This document shows, one piece after another, positions 20,776-28,509 of a stretch of DNA of 32,655 nt. Numbering within the stretch: the stretch's first letter is position 1; every line of letters starts with the position of its first letter. The translations under genes and the position numbers were made by a program. The notes beneath the pieces are model-generated. The model did not search any database. It was given only the letters and a program-made list of their open reading frames with translations, and was not told the origin of the DNA. The DNA lies in IMG/VR virus record IMGVR_UViG_3300047409_000273, positions 1 through 32,655 of that record; one strand, written 5' to 3'. Source of the DNA: a virus.

Positions 20776-22074
20776 TTATCCCCAGCCGTTTGCCTCTAAA
20801 CTGCGTCGAGCGTCATCCTCAGCCACACTTGCTAGCTCGTCATCCACTACTGTCCCGATGTAATCAAAGTTAGGAGGCTCAAATAAGTAATTGATAAGGA
20901 ATTTTATGTTCTCGCCTTCCCGCGCCTTAATGATAGAGATGGTTCTGCGTCTTCTGGATACTGGATCGTCGTTCGGAGGGTGAATCGCAATGACATTTGT
21001 GGCGATTTGTCCAACCTTGTCTGTCTCACCAATATCCTCTAGAGAAATTGATTGATCTGTAGAGCCAGCCTTTTGATTCGACTTAACACCTCTATTGAAC
21101 TGGTAAGTCAGCGTAAATGGCTTCTGAGTGCGTAAAGCAACATTCTTCAGCTCTTCCAGAACTTCTGCCTTCTCTTCAGTCCTGCTCTTACGCCCTCTCT
21201 GATTAGATGTTAAGAGATATGAAGCGTCGATATACACGGCATCAGCGTTTGTGCGCTCTACGGCGTTCTCAATATCCCCGATTGTCTTGCTCGTCTCTGA
21301 CATCATGAAGTAGAATGGGGCCATATCTCTATCGACCGTTGCGACGAAAGCTCTCATATCGTCCATCTGATAGTTGGAAATCAAACCGTCTTTGAAGCGG
21401 TCTGGATTGAGGCCATGCATTTTTGCCAGCATTCGAGTCACCATCTGAATGGTGCTCATTTCGAGGGTGACAAACAGAATAGAATTGCCAGCTAGCCAGT
21501 TCGCGTAGATGGATTGCAGCAATACATAGGACTTCCCCGTTGATGGACGACCTACAATCACATTCAGATCCCCAGCTTGCCAGCCACCCGTTAGCTGATC
21601 AAGGATCGGCCAGCCAGTCGGGAATCCCACTAAATCAGTGTATAAGGCTTGCCTCGCCCGTTCTAAAGCCTGAATCCCTGCTTGGGCAAATGATACAACG
21701 TCATCTAGGGACTGACCACTGGACAGTAAAGCCCGTAACTCCATTTGAAGCTGATTGAGTCGTGAATGGTCGGAAGAATTGCATGTGTCTCTTATGTTCT
21801 TTGCAATCAAATTCCCTTTACGTCGAACGTAATCTAATTTGGCTTTGTCGATGTAATAATCCGCGCTCTCAGGAAGCTCTTCTCGCAATATATAACCAGA
21901 CGCTGACAAGGCAGCCCTGGAAGGAAGCACACCATAATTGAGAACGTGATCGCGCATCGAATGATAAAGGCGCTGTGACTGATCCTCATCGAACCAGCTC
22001 GTATCCAGCGCACGAAAAAGTTGAAGGTTGCTATCGAGAGCAATCCTATTTAGAAGGTCTATGCTATTAGTCAA
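20776..22074 (-). CDS. DnaB-like replicative helicase
   Basis: This gene encodes 432 residues with a TTG start preceded by CAGGATG. The RecA-type motor shows Walker A GRPSTGKS (175-182), the catalytic glutamate E205 in FVTLEMS and Walker B D283 in AVYIDASYLL, with an N-terminal helical domain of about 140 residues as in T4 gp41/DnaB-family helicases. An arginine-rich RRRRTISIIKAREG segment near residue 380 fits DNA contact loops. It overlaps the putative loader gene by 8 bp. It would unwind DNA ahead of the polymerase and recruit the separate primase. Confidence 0.9.
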   Translation of the reverse strand: MTNSIDLLNRIALDSNLQLFRALDTSWFDEDQSQRLYHSMRDHVLNYGVLPSRAALSASGYILREELPESADYYIDKAKLDYVRRKGNLIAKNIRDTCNSSDHSRLNQLQMELRALLSSGQSLDDVVSFAQAGIQALERARQALYTDLVGFPTGWPILDQLTGGWQAGDLNVIVGRPSTGKSYVLLQSIYANWLAGNSILFVTLEMSTIQMVTRMLAKMHGLNPDRFKDGLISNYQMDDMRAFVATVDRDMAPFYFMMSETSKTIGDIENAVERTNADAVYIDASYLLTSNQRGRKSRTEEKAEVLEELKNVALRTQKPFTLTYQFNRGVKSNQKAGSTDQSISLEDIGETDKVGQIATNVIAIHPPNDDPVSRRRRTISIIKAREGENIKFLINYLFEPPNFDYIGTVVDDELASVAEDDARRSLEANGWG

Positions 22075-22621
22075 GGTCTACATCCTGCCCCACTGACTTT
22101 AGATGTGCTAAAAAGTTTTTCCGATAGCCCTCAAGCTGTGCGATTGGCTTGCTCGATCCCACAATGAGAAAGCCGCCTCGGTCAAAGTGGTCATATACCA
22201 TATTCTCGAAGCGCATCATCTGAGAACCTAGCTCGATATTTTGTTCCAGGTTTATTCCCGCTGCATATTCAAAGCGAGGAATGCCTATGATTGTCCTGCT
22301 CTCGAAGAGGTTACTCTCGAAAGCGTCCCCAGCCAATAGCTTCCTCAAAGAGACGAATCCCGCGCTGCGACATAGTAGCAAACAAGCCCTTATGAGGAGA
22401 GCGCATACTTCTGACCCCTTCTGATTCGTCGAATACAGATTTAGGATCTTCTTTTGGCTGGTTAGTCTCGCCCAATTTTCATACTCCCACACTATCTCAT
22501 TTAGCTGAAATCCACGATTTCCGTAGTCTTTCAGTGACAATCTCTTGTCATGAAACGACTGTGGAACACCATTCTTGCGAAGGTGATCGAAAAATTCCGC
22601 GTCGGAAATTCGCTCTTGCAT
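22067..22621 (-). CDS. putative helicase loader, possibly a degenerate DnaC-like fold
   Basis: This gene encodes 184 residues directly between the initiator and the DnaB helicase, where loaders usually lie. The order of elements echoes the DnaC/IstB ATPase core: a helix after GSEVCALLIRACLLLCRSAG where a P-loop would be, a strand RTIIGIPRF where Walker B would be, and FLIVGSSKPI resembling the sensor strand. The P-loop glycines and lysine and the Walker B acid are absent, so it would not hydrolyse ATP. This structural reading is inference from pattern and position only. Confidence 0.6.
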   Translation of the reverse strand: MQERISDAEFFDHLRKNGVPQSFHDKRLSLKDYGNRGFQLNEIVWEYENWARLTSQKKILNLYSTNQKGSEVCALLIRACLLLCRSAGFVSLRKLLAGDAFESNLFESRTIIGIPRFEYAAGINLEQNIELGSQMMRFENMVYDHFDRGGFLIVGSSKPIAQLEGYRKNFLAHLKSVGQDVDLD

Positions 22622-24601
22622 TTACTCACTCTCACTAAACCGCTTGAAACCAGGAGTCAATTCTTCCGCAAAAAACTCTTTGAGATCTTTTATGCCTTCC
22701 TGATCACCACTGGCCTCCAGTATAGCACACTCTTTATCGAATTTTAGCAAGTCCATTCTACGGTCGTAATAGCTACCGTTGTCAAAGGTCATGGAGCTGT
22801 ACACGAAACTCAAGTCACCCTTCTTGGCTTTAAATTCCTTCATAAAGACTTCCTGAAAGAGTTCTTCGGTGTAATATGCATAGTCAGGGATGTATTTCTC
22901 TATCCATGAAAGTGCACACGATTGCATTTCACTCACAGACATTCCATTCCAGTCTGTCTTAACTTGTGAAACTGGCTCTATAATAGAAAACGCTTTCTGT
23001 GGCATCTCAGAGGCTCGTAAAGAGGCTAAACGTTTTTCCTCCTTGTCAGATTCCTGCTTCAGTAAATAAATCGAATTACGGGCTTGCTGAAGCTCTTTCT
23101 GAATGGATCTGCGTTGCATCTCCAATCGCTCTTTCTCTTCCTCTAGATTTTTCAATCCTTGATGATAATCGGCTCGTGCTTTATCGTAATCGCAGTCCGA
23201 TTGCATTTTCTTCGTTGTGAGTTCCTGAACAGCCGCTTCGCCCATCCCTTTGGCACGGAGTCTGTCCGCGAACAAGTCAGCCGAGCTGAGCCTTGAGTTG
23301 AGATCCTTCTGGAAGGCACTCAGGAAATTCTTTTTGAACGTGAGGATGAATCCGAGATCGGGGAACTCAGGGTATTGGATTTCGGGCTGTCCCTTCTGTT
23401 CACGCCCACGATTGATGTACTCGAAGTGCTGAACTTTGATTGTGTCCCACTTGGATACAGCGAATTCCAGGAAGTCGAGGAAGTCACCTTGTGGGAACTC
23501 AGTATTCTGGATGGCTCGCTTCAGTTGACCCATAACCTTTTTGGCTGGGTAAGCGTAGATACGGTTAGGATATTGCTCTCTAGCCAGGAGAGAAAAGAAC
23601 TCTACTGCTTTTGGAGAGCTGACACGCATGGTCTGACCGTCTTCAATATAAGCAGAAGTGCGGCTAAGGATACGCTCACGACGCTCAATCGATGTCTCTG
23701 ACTGCTTTGTTGCCTTTCTGCCTTTGCGGGGGAAGGGTAGGGTTGGGGGAGTATCTCCGTAAGGATAAACCTCTTTTTTACTTGTAGAAATAAACAAAGA
23801 TCCCACTTCGTTAGAAGGGGGTAGCTCGCTATTGTTATTTATTAGTGTTTTTACTAAGTGTTCTTTATTAGTGTTATGGGTTATCACATTGATAACTGTT
23901 TGGTTATCACTTTGATAACCTTTTGGTTGTATATTTGATAACCCTTTAGTTATCACTTTTAGGGTCGAGAGGTTATCACTGAAGTCATAATCATCAGCCT
24001 CTTCAGTGAAGTCCATAGGCACGATATTGTTCATTTTCAGACCTCCACTTGTCTCTTTAACCCATTGATTCATTGCATCAAAATCGAGCATGTAAACGGT
24101 GCCAAAACTGACAGAATCCTTTCGGATGACTTTGCCGTGCTTTTCTCGTTTGATGAGTCCTTTCTGAAGGAGCTGCTTGATTGTCCTGCTCAGATTAGTT
24201 TTCCACTTGATATCGCAGCCTTCATCGACATTGAACACGCCGTTCAAGAAATGGCTCTGTGGGATCACCTCAAAGACTTTGAAGAACCCGATGGTTCGGT
24301 TGAAGATATACTTCATAACCGTCTCCTGCGAGGGAGTCAGTTTTGTGTATACCCATCGTTCTAAAGATGCTCTGAGGGCATTCTGGCACTTGAACTTGCC
24401 GTCTTTTGCCTTTAAAGCTACCTCCTCGAAGCCAGAGACAAACTTGCCACTCATCTTCGGGATCGAAAAATTGCCCTTCCCTAAGTAAGAAATCCCCATA
24501 CCAACGTATTCCGTGGTATAATCGGAATTACATTTTATTCCTTTCTTATAGTTTATATTCCGCTCACCTACAAGGGCGGATTTTTTTTGTTCTGTTTTCA
24601 T
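22622..24601 (-). CDS. replication initiator (lambda O-like) carrying the origin inside its gene
   Basis: This gene encodes 659 residues from ATG 24601, preceded by GAGGG; the frame is open to a TTG at 24643, but that part is the upstream terminator. Residues about 85-175 form a winged-helix domain (TPSQETVMKYIFNRTIGFF, RTIKQLLQKGLIKREKHG). Residues about 200-260 are low in complexity because the DNA there holds iterons and AT-rich 13-mers. A long coiled coil covers about 475-540 (KNLEEEKERLEMQRRSIQKE). The C-terminal region is acidic and helical. As in phage lambda O, the protein would bind repeats in its own gene and recruit the loader and helicase encoded next. Confidence 0.75.
   Translation of the reverse strand: MKTEQKKSALVGERNINYKKGIKCNSDYTTEYVGMGISYLGKGNFSIPKMSGKFVSGFEEVALKAKDGKFKCQNALRASLERWVYTKLTPSQETVMKYIFNRTIGFFKVFEVIPQSHFLNGVFNVDEGCDIKWKTNLSRTIKQLLQKGLIKREKHGKVIRKDSVSFGTVYMLDFDAMNQWVKETSGGLKMNNIVPMDFTEEADDYDFSDNLSTLKVITKGLSNIQPKGYQSDNQTVINVITHNTNKEHLVKTLINNNSELPPSNEVGSLFISTSKKEVYPYGDTPPTLPFPRKGRKATKQSETSIERRERILSRTSAYIEDGQTMRVSSPKAVEFFSLLAREQYPNRIYAYPAKKVMGQLKRAIQNTEFPQGDFLDFLEFAVSKWDTIKVQHFEYINRGREQKGQPEIQYPEFPDLGFILTFKKNFLSAFQKDLNSRLSSADLFADRLRAKGMGEAAVQELTTKKMQSDCDYDKARADYHQGLKNLEEEKERLEMQRRSIQKELQQARNSIYLLKQESDKEEKRLASLRASEMPQKAFSIIEPVSQVKTDWNGMSVSEMQSCALSWIEKYIPDYAYYTEELFQEVFMKEFKAKKGDLSFVYSSMTFDNGSYYDRRMDLLKFDKECAILEASGDQEGIKDLKEFFAEELTPGFKRFSESE
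22909..22930. repeat. 22-bp palindrome-like site E inside the initiator gene
   Basis: The plus strand reads AAAGTGCA, CACGAT, TGCATTTC. It matches 19 of 20 positions of site D (read on the minus strand) from the AAAGTGCA arm onward, although it lies in coding sequence (SCALSW codons). The second arm is imperfect. Confidence 0.55.
23838..23978. other. predicted origin of replication: three AT-rich 13-mers plus seven iterons
   Basis: Three tandem 13-bp units begin at 23838, 23851 and 23864 (TTTATTAGTGTTT, TTACTAAGTGTTC, TTTATTAGTGTTA). They are followed by seven GTTATCA sequences in both orientations: 23880-23886, 23890-23896, 23903-23909, 23913-23919, 23936-23942, 23949-23955 and 23972-23978. 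The pair at 23902-23920 is a perfect palindrome, GGTTATCA-CTT-TGATAACC. The repeats fall in different reading frames, so they do not arise from a repeated peptide. A melting region next to iterons within the initiator gene is the layout of lambda and plasmid origins. Confidence 0.75.
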
Positions 24602-24619
24602 ATTACCCTCATTCCCACC

Positions 24620-24654
24620 AAAAAAATAGACCCCAATTTTCAAGGGGGTCTATT
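24620..24654 (-). terminator. strong Rho-independent terminator of the Ycf46-like operon
   Basis: The minus strand reads AATAGACCCC, a 10-nt loop, GGGGTCTATT, then TTTTT. The 10-bp perfect stem starts 9 nt after the stop codon of the 24664-24960 gene. The initiator ATG (24601) lies just beyond it. Confidence 0.9.
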
Positions 24655-24663
24655 CATTATAAC

Positions 24664-24960
24664 TTAGATTTCCGTCAATTTTGGGATTTTCCCTTGAAGC
24701 CGTAAAGCGTCTAGGTGAGCCACTTCTGCCCTCTTCGCATCCTCATAATCAGTGAAGAAAAGGAGCTTGTCATTCTCATCCGTCAGGAATGTCTCCAGGT
24801 GGATGAAGTAGACATAAAACTTCTGCTGTTCTTCAGACCAGACGATATCAGAAGTGCGCTTGATTTTGGCTTTCCCAAGCTGCTTGAAGTCGAGGAGATT
24901 CGGACGCTCTAAGCCAGAGATTGCGCCGCCCTGGTGGACGGTAATCACTTGCTTGACCAT
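24664..24960 (-). CDS. conserved phage protein, last gene of the Ycf46-like operon
   Basis: This gene encodes 98 residues starting in a TAATG overlap with the DUF2997 gene. The sequence HQGGAISGLERPNLLDF, GKAKIKRTSDIVW and QKFYVYFI is distinctive, and the C-terminal half is helical (YEDAKRAEVAHLDALRLQG). No catalytic motif is evident. Its coupling to the DUF2997 gene suggests it works with that module. Function unknown. Confidence 0.75.
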   Translation of the reverse strand: MVKQVITVHQGGAISGLERPNLLDFKQLGKAKIKRTSDIVWSEEQQKFYVYFIHLETFLTDENDKLLFFTDYEDAKRAEVAHLDALRLQGKIPKLTEI

Positions 24961-25163
24961 TACGCTGTCTCAGCTTCTACTTCAGCCTCTTTCTTGCCAC
25001 CGCCTTCGTAGTACTCATCAGTCAAGGTGCGATTCTTAACTGAACCAAGAGACATGAGGTTTTCCAGTCCTTTGGTAGCGTTCAGACAGGCATCGCCTTT
25101 GAATCCTTCAGGCGTGAACTGAGGACGACCCGCACGGTCGATTTTGACTTTAATCTTAGGCAT
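24960..25163 (-). CDS. DUF2997 family protein
   Basis: This gene encodes 67 residues with GGAGG before ATG 25163. KIKVKIDRAGRPQFTPEGFKG, then CLNATKGLENLMSLG and LTDEYYEGG match the DUF2997 pattern: a short strand pair, G-F-x-G-x-x-C and a helix ending before LTxEYY. In cyanobacteria I recall this family next to DUF1257 and Ycf46-type genes, which is also the order here. The acidic tail (EAEVEAETA) is variable. No biochemical role is known. Confidence 0.75.
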   Translation of the reverse strand: MPKIKVKIDRAGRPQFTPEGFKGDACLNATKGLENLMSLGSVKNRTLTDEYYEGGGKKEAEVEAETA

Positions 25164-25178
25164 AGAGCCTCCTTCAGG

Positions 25179-25691
25179 TTAAGCCGCTTCTACTTCAAAC
25201 TCGAACTCGATATCACCGTTCGCATCGACGGTAATCTCACTGGTTTCGCATCCGTTGCGTAAAGCATAGTTGATAATGGCGTATTTGCTATAGCCAGTCA
25301 TCAATTTGCCCAGGCTGAAAACGTTCTGGTACTCGTCATTGTCAGCAGGACGTGCAGTGCTCAACTGAGATGCTATAGAGCCATTCCAGAAGTCTGTAAT
25401 CAGGTTGTAGTGACTCAGTTTGTCTGGGTTTTTTTCAAGATCTTCGAGCTTAATGGCTTCGTTTTTCTCGTCCATTGGCTGAACACCGATATCATATTTC
25501 GCGTTAGGCAATGCGATAGTGAATGAGCAAGCTTTGGCATAAGCGCGGGTTTGATCGCTGCTGAAAAGACGTGGGCCTTTTTTTGCGATCATGTAAATGT
25601 TCGTGCCGCCTTCGCGAAGCTCTTCTAATGCAGCTTCCAAAGCGTCGATATCTCTGATTGGAACATCACTAATTAATGAAACGTGACTCAC
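25179..25691 (-). CDS. DUF1257 (Ycf35-like) protein
   Basis: This gene encodes 170 residues from a GTG at 25691 with AAGGAGAG upstream. The N terminus MSHVSL...IRDIDALEAALEEL, the central YDIG, then YNLITDFWNG and the C-terminal LMTGYSKYAIINYALRNG followed by ITVDANGDIEFEF match the DUF1257/Ycf35 layout. The family is found in plastids, cyanobacteria and some phages; its biochemical function is not established to my knowledge. It is 15 nt upstream of the DUF2997 gene and downstream of the AAA+ gene, forming a set. Confidence 0.75.
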   Translation of the reverse strand: MSHVSLISDVPIRDIDALEAALEELREGGTNIYMIAKKGPRLFSSDQTRAYAKACSFTIALPNAKYDIGVQPMDEKNEAIKLEDLEKNPDKLSHYNLITDFWNGSIASQLSTARPADNDEYQNVFSLGKLMTGYSKYAIINYALRNGCETSEITVDANGDIEFEFEVEAA

Positions 25692-25715
25692 TCGATCTCT
25701 CCTTTGAGGTTGTTT

Positions 25716-26396
25716 TTATAGGGTTATATTTCTTTTACGCTTGCGTTCAAGAATTTCAACGGGTTTCCCTTCAACGGTGATTACTTTAACGCCAGTTTCT
25801 GCAATATCGTACTTTGCTTTTTCGATAATGTCCACCGAAAGGAAATCACTATTGATCGTATCATCAATCTGTCCAAAAAACTGAGGAGCGATGAGTTTCT
25901 GTTCCTTGACAAAGTTAGGACTGAGAATATCAAAATAACCGATTGCGAGATAGGGAAGCCCGTAGTCTCCCTTGAAGCTTATCTTGTGACGAGGGCCAGT
26001 CGAGCGTGTTCGGATCATCACATAAGACTGATGGGACATCCCACCGAACGTCTTGTTGTCAATCCTGTATTGAAGCCTGAGTATTACGCCATCTGGCACC
26101 ACATAGGATTCTTCAGTCCAGCCTAAAAGCTGGTTGTTGACTCGTGGGTTGCGATTAGCAGATGAAATGAAATCCATCGGCTGAGAATCGATGAGTCTAA
26201 CAGTGCTTCCATCGTCGCTCTTATGCTTCATCTTTGCGATTGTACGAAGCCTTGCCCATGTTTGCTGGAGCTGGTTTCGCTCAGTCCAGTTCAAGGGGCA
26301 GCTGGGATGGTTCACATAATAGTCAGAAGCAAATAGAGTCACTGTTTGCAGAGACTCTGTTCCAGCCACTAGCATTAGGAGCGTTGTGGTAATCAC
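25716..26396 (-). CDS. hypothetical protein of the Ycf46-like operon
   Basis: This gene encodes 226 residues from a GTG at 26396 in a GTGA overlap with the AAA+ gene, with AAGGAG 8 nt upstream. The chain alternates strands and loops (DGVILRLQYRIDNKTFGG, SYVMIRTRSTGPRHKISF), suggesting a beta-rich fold, and ends in a basic ERKRKRN. An N-terminal hydrophobic stretch (TTLLMLVAG) is too short for a clear signal. Tight coupling with the ATPase suggests a substrate or adaptor role; the family is not recognised. Confidence 0.7.
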   Translation of the reverse strand: MITTTLLMLVAGTESLQTVTLFASDYYVNHPSCPLNWTERNQLQQTWARLRTIAKMKHKSDDGSTVRLIDSQPMDFISSANRNPRVNNQLLGWTEESYVVPDGVILRLQYRIDNKTFGGMSHQSYVMIRTRSTGPRHKISFKGDYGLPYLAIGYFDILSPNFVKEQKLIAPQFFGQIDDTINSDFLSVDIIEKAKYDIAETGVKVITVEGKPVEILERKRKRNITL

Positions 26397-28135
26397 TTAG
26401 TAGGCTCCTTGGCCTTTCTGCGTCGAGAAGCAGCTAAAGTAGCGATATTCCCTGGTGTCGCTTCCAGTTCTTCTTCGTCTTCGACTGCTTCTTCCGGCTC
26501 CATCTCGAAGATGCTTGCAGGACGGGCGACGCGATTTGCCCATTCATGCATTCTCACAAACTGCTCTGGATAAGCAGCTGACAGAGGACGCATTTTGTTG
26601 ACCTGGATGGCAATAGACTCGCCAGTAATTTGTTTCTTGCCGTTGATGAAAGAATCCTTTACGGCCTCTTTGACAGCAGCTTCAATTTCAGCTGGGACAT
26701 AACCGCGAGTCGCAGAAACAGCCGCATCCATGTGACTTACACGATCTGGATCTTGATGGCGTTTGGCAAGATGAATCCGCAGAATCGCAAGCCGTTCGCT
26801 GGGTGTCGGTAAGCCGACATAGAAATTCTCATCCAAACGTTGCTTACGGAGCAGTTCAGAGGGCAGATTATCCACGTTGTTCGCAGCAAGCGCCCAGAAG
26901 ATTGGGTCTTTGTTGTCTGACATGAACGCCAGGATCATACCCAAGACACGTCTGGAAACCGTACCACCGCCAGCTTCCTCACCTGAGCCACTGAAGAACT
27001 TATCAATCTCATCAATAAAGACGATACAAGGTGCCAGGGCAACGATAATTGAAAACACAGTACGAACCATGCCTTCGGATTCGCCGACATACTTTTTGAG
27101 AATACGGGAGATATCCAGGCGCACAACAGGGATGCCTAGGATAGAGCCGATGACTCTCGCCATCTGCGTCTTCCCCGTTCCTGGAAAGCCAAATAAGCCC
27201 ACGCCTTTTGGTTTATCAACACCATAAGCCAATGCTTGCTCGGAGAAACACTTGGAAACACCGTAGCAATATTCTTTGAGGTGATCCATACCACCAATCT
27301 GACTGGCATCAATCGGATCAAGGAGTTCTAAAATCTGTGTACGCTTGATGATTTCAGTCTTACGTTTCAGGACGCGAGAAGCAACGGTATCTTCATTGAG
27401 AGGTTCAGAGCCAATCAACATCTGCTTCAAAGAGACAGATAGAGCGCTGCGCAGCTCGAAACCCGTCATCGCCGCTGATGCTTTTACAATCGGAGCTGTG
27501 GTGTTGAGGTAGTTAATCTTGAAATCACTCAAAACTGACTTGATGATACTGTCGCGCTCGGTTGGCCCTGGAGGATCATAGTCTAGGAAGACAATAAAAT
27601 CAGCAAGCTCAGGTGGAATTGCAACACTATGAGGAATGACAAGAATGACACAACTAGCGCAATACTGGAATTCCTCTGCGATATGCAGGAGTGCAGTCTT
27701 TGGGATCGAGTCATCGAAAGCTTCCTGGGGCCAAACAAAGTTGTAAACACCGACTGGAGCACCGTTGTCGAAACCCTTGGCAAGTTTCTTCTCTTCGCCC
27801 GTCAGCTTGCCCGTCATCAGCTGTAAAACTTTACTCAGACCCTTGACGTTGACTGTCTGTTTTTTGTTGGCTTCTGGCTTGTCGTTGAACGCATTGCGCT
27901 CATTGAATTCCATGTCAGTCGGAGATTCTATCACCAGACCGTTCAACATATCCCATTGGCCGTAGCTCAAGCGCTCTCTGTCGTTGGCTTTAGCCTTCTT
28001 CTTGTTTGCACCCACTGTGTATTGGCGAATCGCAGTCGAAGCTTCGTAAGGCTCACGAGTCCGAGTCACGATTAAGCCTGTCCCTGCTTCACGCAGAATA
28101 GACAGCTCATTGATAAACGCATCTGAGACTGACAT
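26393..28135 (-). CDS. Ycf46-like AAA+ ATPase
   Basis: This gene encodes 580 residues. Residues 1-240 form an inactive ATPase-like domain in which CVILVIPHSVAIPPELADFI and FLDYDPPGPTERDSI match the Ycf46 N-terminal half. The active AAA module has Walker A GFPGTGKT (316-323), the RLDISRILKKYVGESEG pore/second-region motif, Walker B FIDEID (373-378) and the NVDNLPSELLRKQRLDE sensor and arginine-finger region near 420-436. It starts in a TAATG overlap with the previous gene. AAA+ rings of this class remodel proteins; the target is unknown. Co-occurrence with DUF1257 and DUF2997 points to a conserved module. Confidence 0.85.
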   Translation of the reverse strand: MSVSDAFINELSILREAGTGLIVTRTREPYEASTAIRQYTVGANKKKAKANDRERLSYGQWDMLNGLVIESPTDMEFNERNAFNDKPEANKKQTVNVKGLSKVLQLMTGKLTGEEKKLAKGFDNGAPVGVYNFVWPQEAFDDSIPKTALLHIAEEFQYCASCVILVIPHSVAIPPELADFIVFLDYDPPGPTERDSIIKSVLSDFKINYLNTTAPIVKASAAMTGFELRSALSVSLKQMLIGSEPLNEDTVASRVLKRKTEIIKRTQILELLDPIDASQIGGMDHLKEYCYGVSKCFSEQALAYGVDKPKGVGLFGFPGTGKTQMARVIGSILGIPVVRLDISRILKKYVGESEGMVRTVFSIIVALAPCIVFIDEIDKFFSGSGEEAGGGTVSRRVLGMILAFMSDNKDPIFWALAANNVDNLPSELLRKQRLDENFYVGLPTPSERLAILRIHLAKRHQDPDRVSHMDAAVSATRGYVPAEIEAAVKEAVKDSFINGKKQITGESIAIQVNKMRPLSAAYPEQFVRMHEWANRVARPASIFEMEPEEAVEDEEELEATPGNIATLAASRRRKAKEPTK

Positions 28136-28398
28136 TAAACCTCCCGCTTAATAAGCTCCTGAAACTTCATATCCATTTTTAGCACTTTGTCAGGCTGTCC
28201 TTTGCGGCAGAGTTTAACATACACCGAGTCGGCTTCAGCAGCCATCATTAATGCTTTTTTATTCTTACGGATGAATGCTTTTAAACGCTTCTTGTCCTGC
28301 GGCTTAGCCCCTGTTTTCTTTTTAATGGGCTTGGAAGGAGTCTCAGGTTCCAAATTCTGTATATTTTCGAGCAAAGATTTATTCTTGTCGAATACCAT
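28135..28398 (-). CDS. small basic hypothetical protein heading the Ycf46-like operon
   Basis: This gene encodes 87 residues from ATG 28398. It is lysine-rich (PSKPIKKKTGAKPQDKKRLK, FIRKNKKALMMAAEADS). The promoter at 28401-28429 predicts a start near 28394, inside the first codons, so either a leaderless-type or an internal start codon is used, or another promoter drives this gene. Its TAA overlaps the ATPase ATG. Function unknown. Confidence 0.6.
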   Translation of the reverse strand: MVFDKNKSLLENIQNLEPETPSKPIKKKTGAKPQDKKRLKAFIRKNKKALMMAAEADSVYVKLCRKGQPDKVLKMDMKFQELIKREV

Positions 28399-28400
28399 CC

Positions 28401-28429
28401 AGCATACCTATCGCTTTTTAAACTGTCAA
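28401..28429 (-). promoter_or_regulatory. promoter of the Ycf46-like operon overlapping palindromic site D
   Basis: TTGACA (28424-28429), 17 bp and TATGCT (28401-28406) are on the minus strand. The sequence TTGACAGTTT is identical to that of the promoter at 2047-2075. The 22-bp palindrome overlaps the -35 box, so a bound protein would block or recruit polymerase. Confidence 0.6.
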
Positions 28430-28447
28430 TGCAAACGTGTGCACTTT
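28426..28447. repeat. 22-bp palindromic site D at the Ycf46-like operon promoter
   Basis: The plus strand reads TCAATGCA, AACGTG, TGCACTTT. One arm is intact; the other keeps only TGCA with a degenerate outer part where it overlaps TTGACA. It lies between the terminator at 28448-28476 and the promoter. Confidence 0.65.
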
Positions 28448-28476
28448 GCAAAAAAGTGGAGCCATTACAGCTCCAC
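28448..28476 (-). terminator. Rho-independent terminator after the GH16-like gene
   Basis: The minus strand reads GTGGAGC, a 7-nt loop, GCTCCAC, then six T. The 7-bp GC-rich stem starts 33 nt after the stop codon. It insulates the tail/lysis genes from the Ycf46-like operon promoter that follows immediately. Confidence 0.9.
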
Positions 28477-28509
28477 CTTCAATTATAGCTTTGATTTCCG
28501 TAAATTCGA

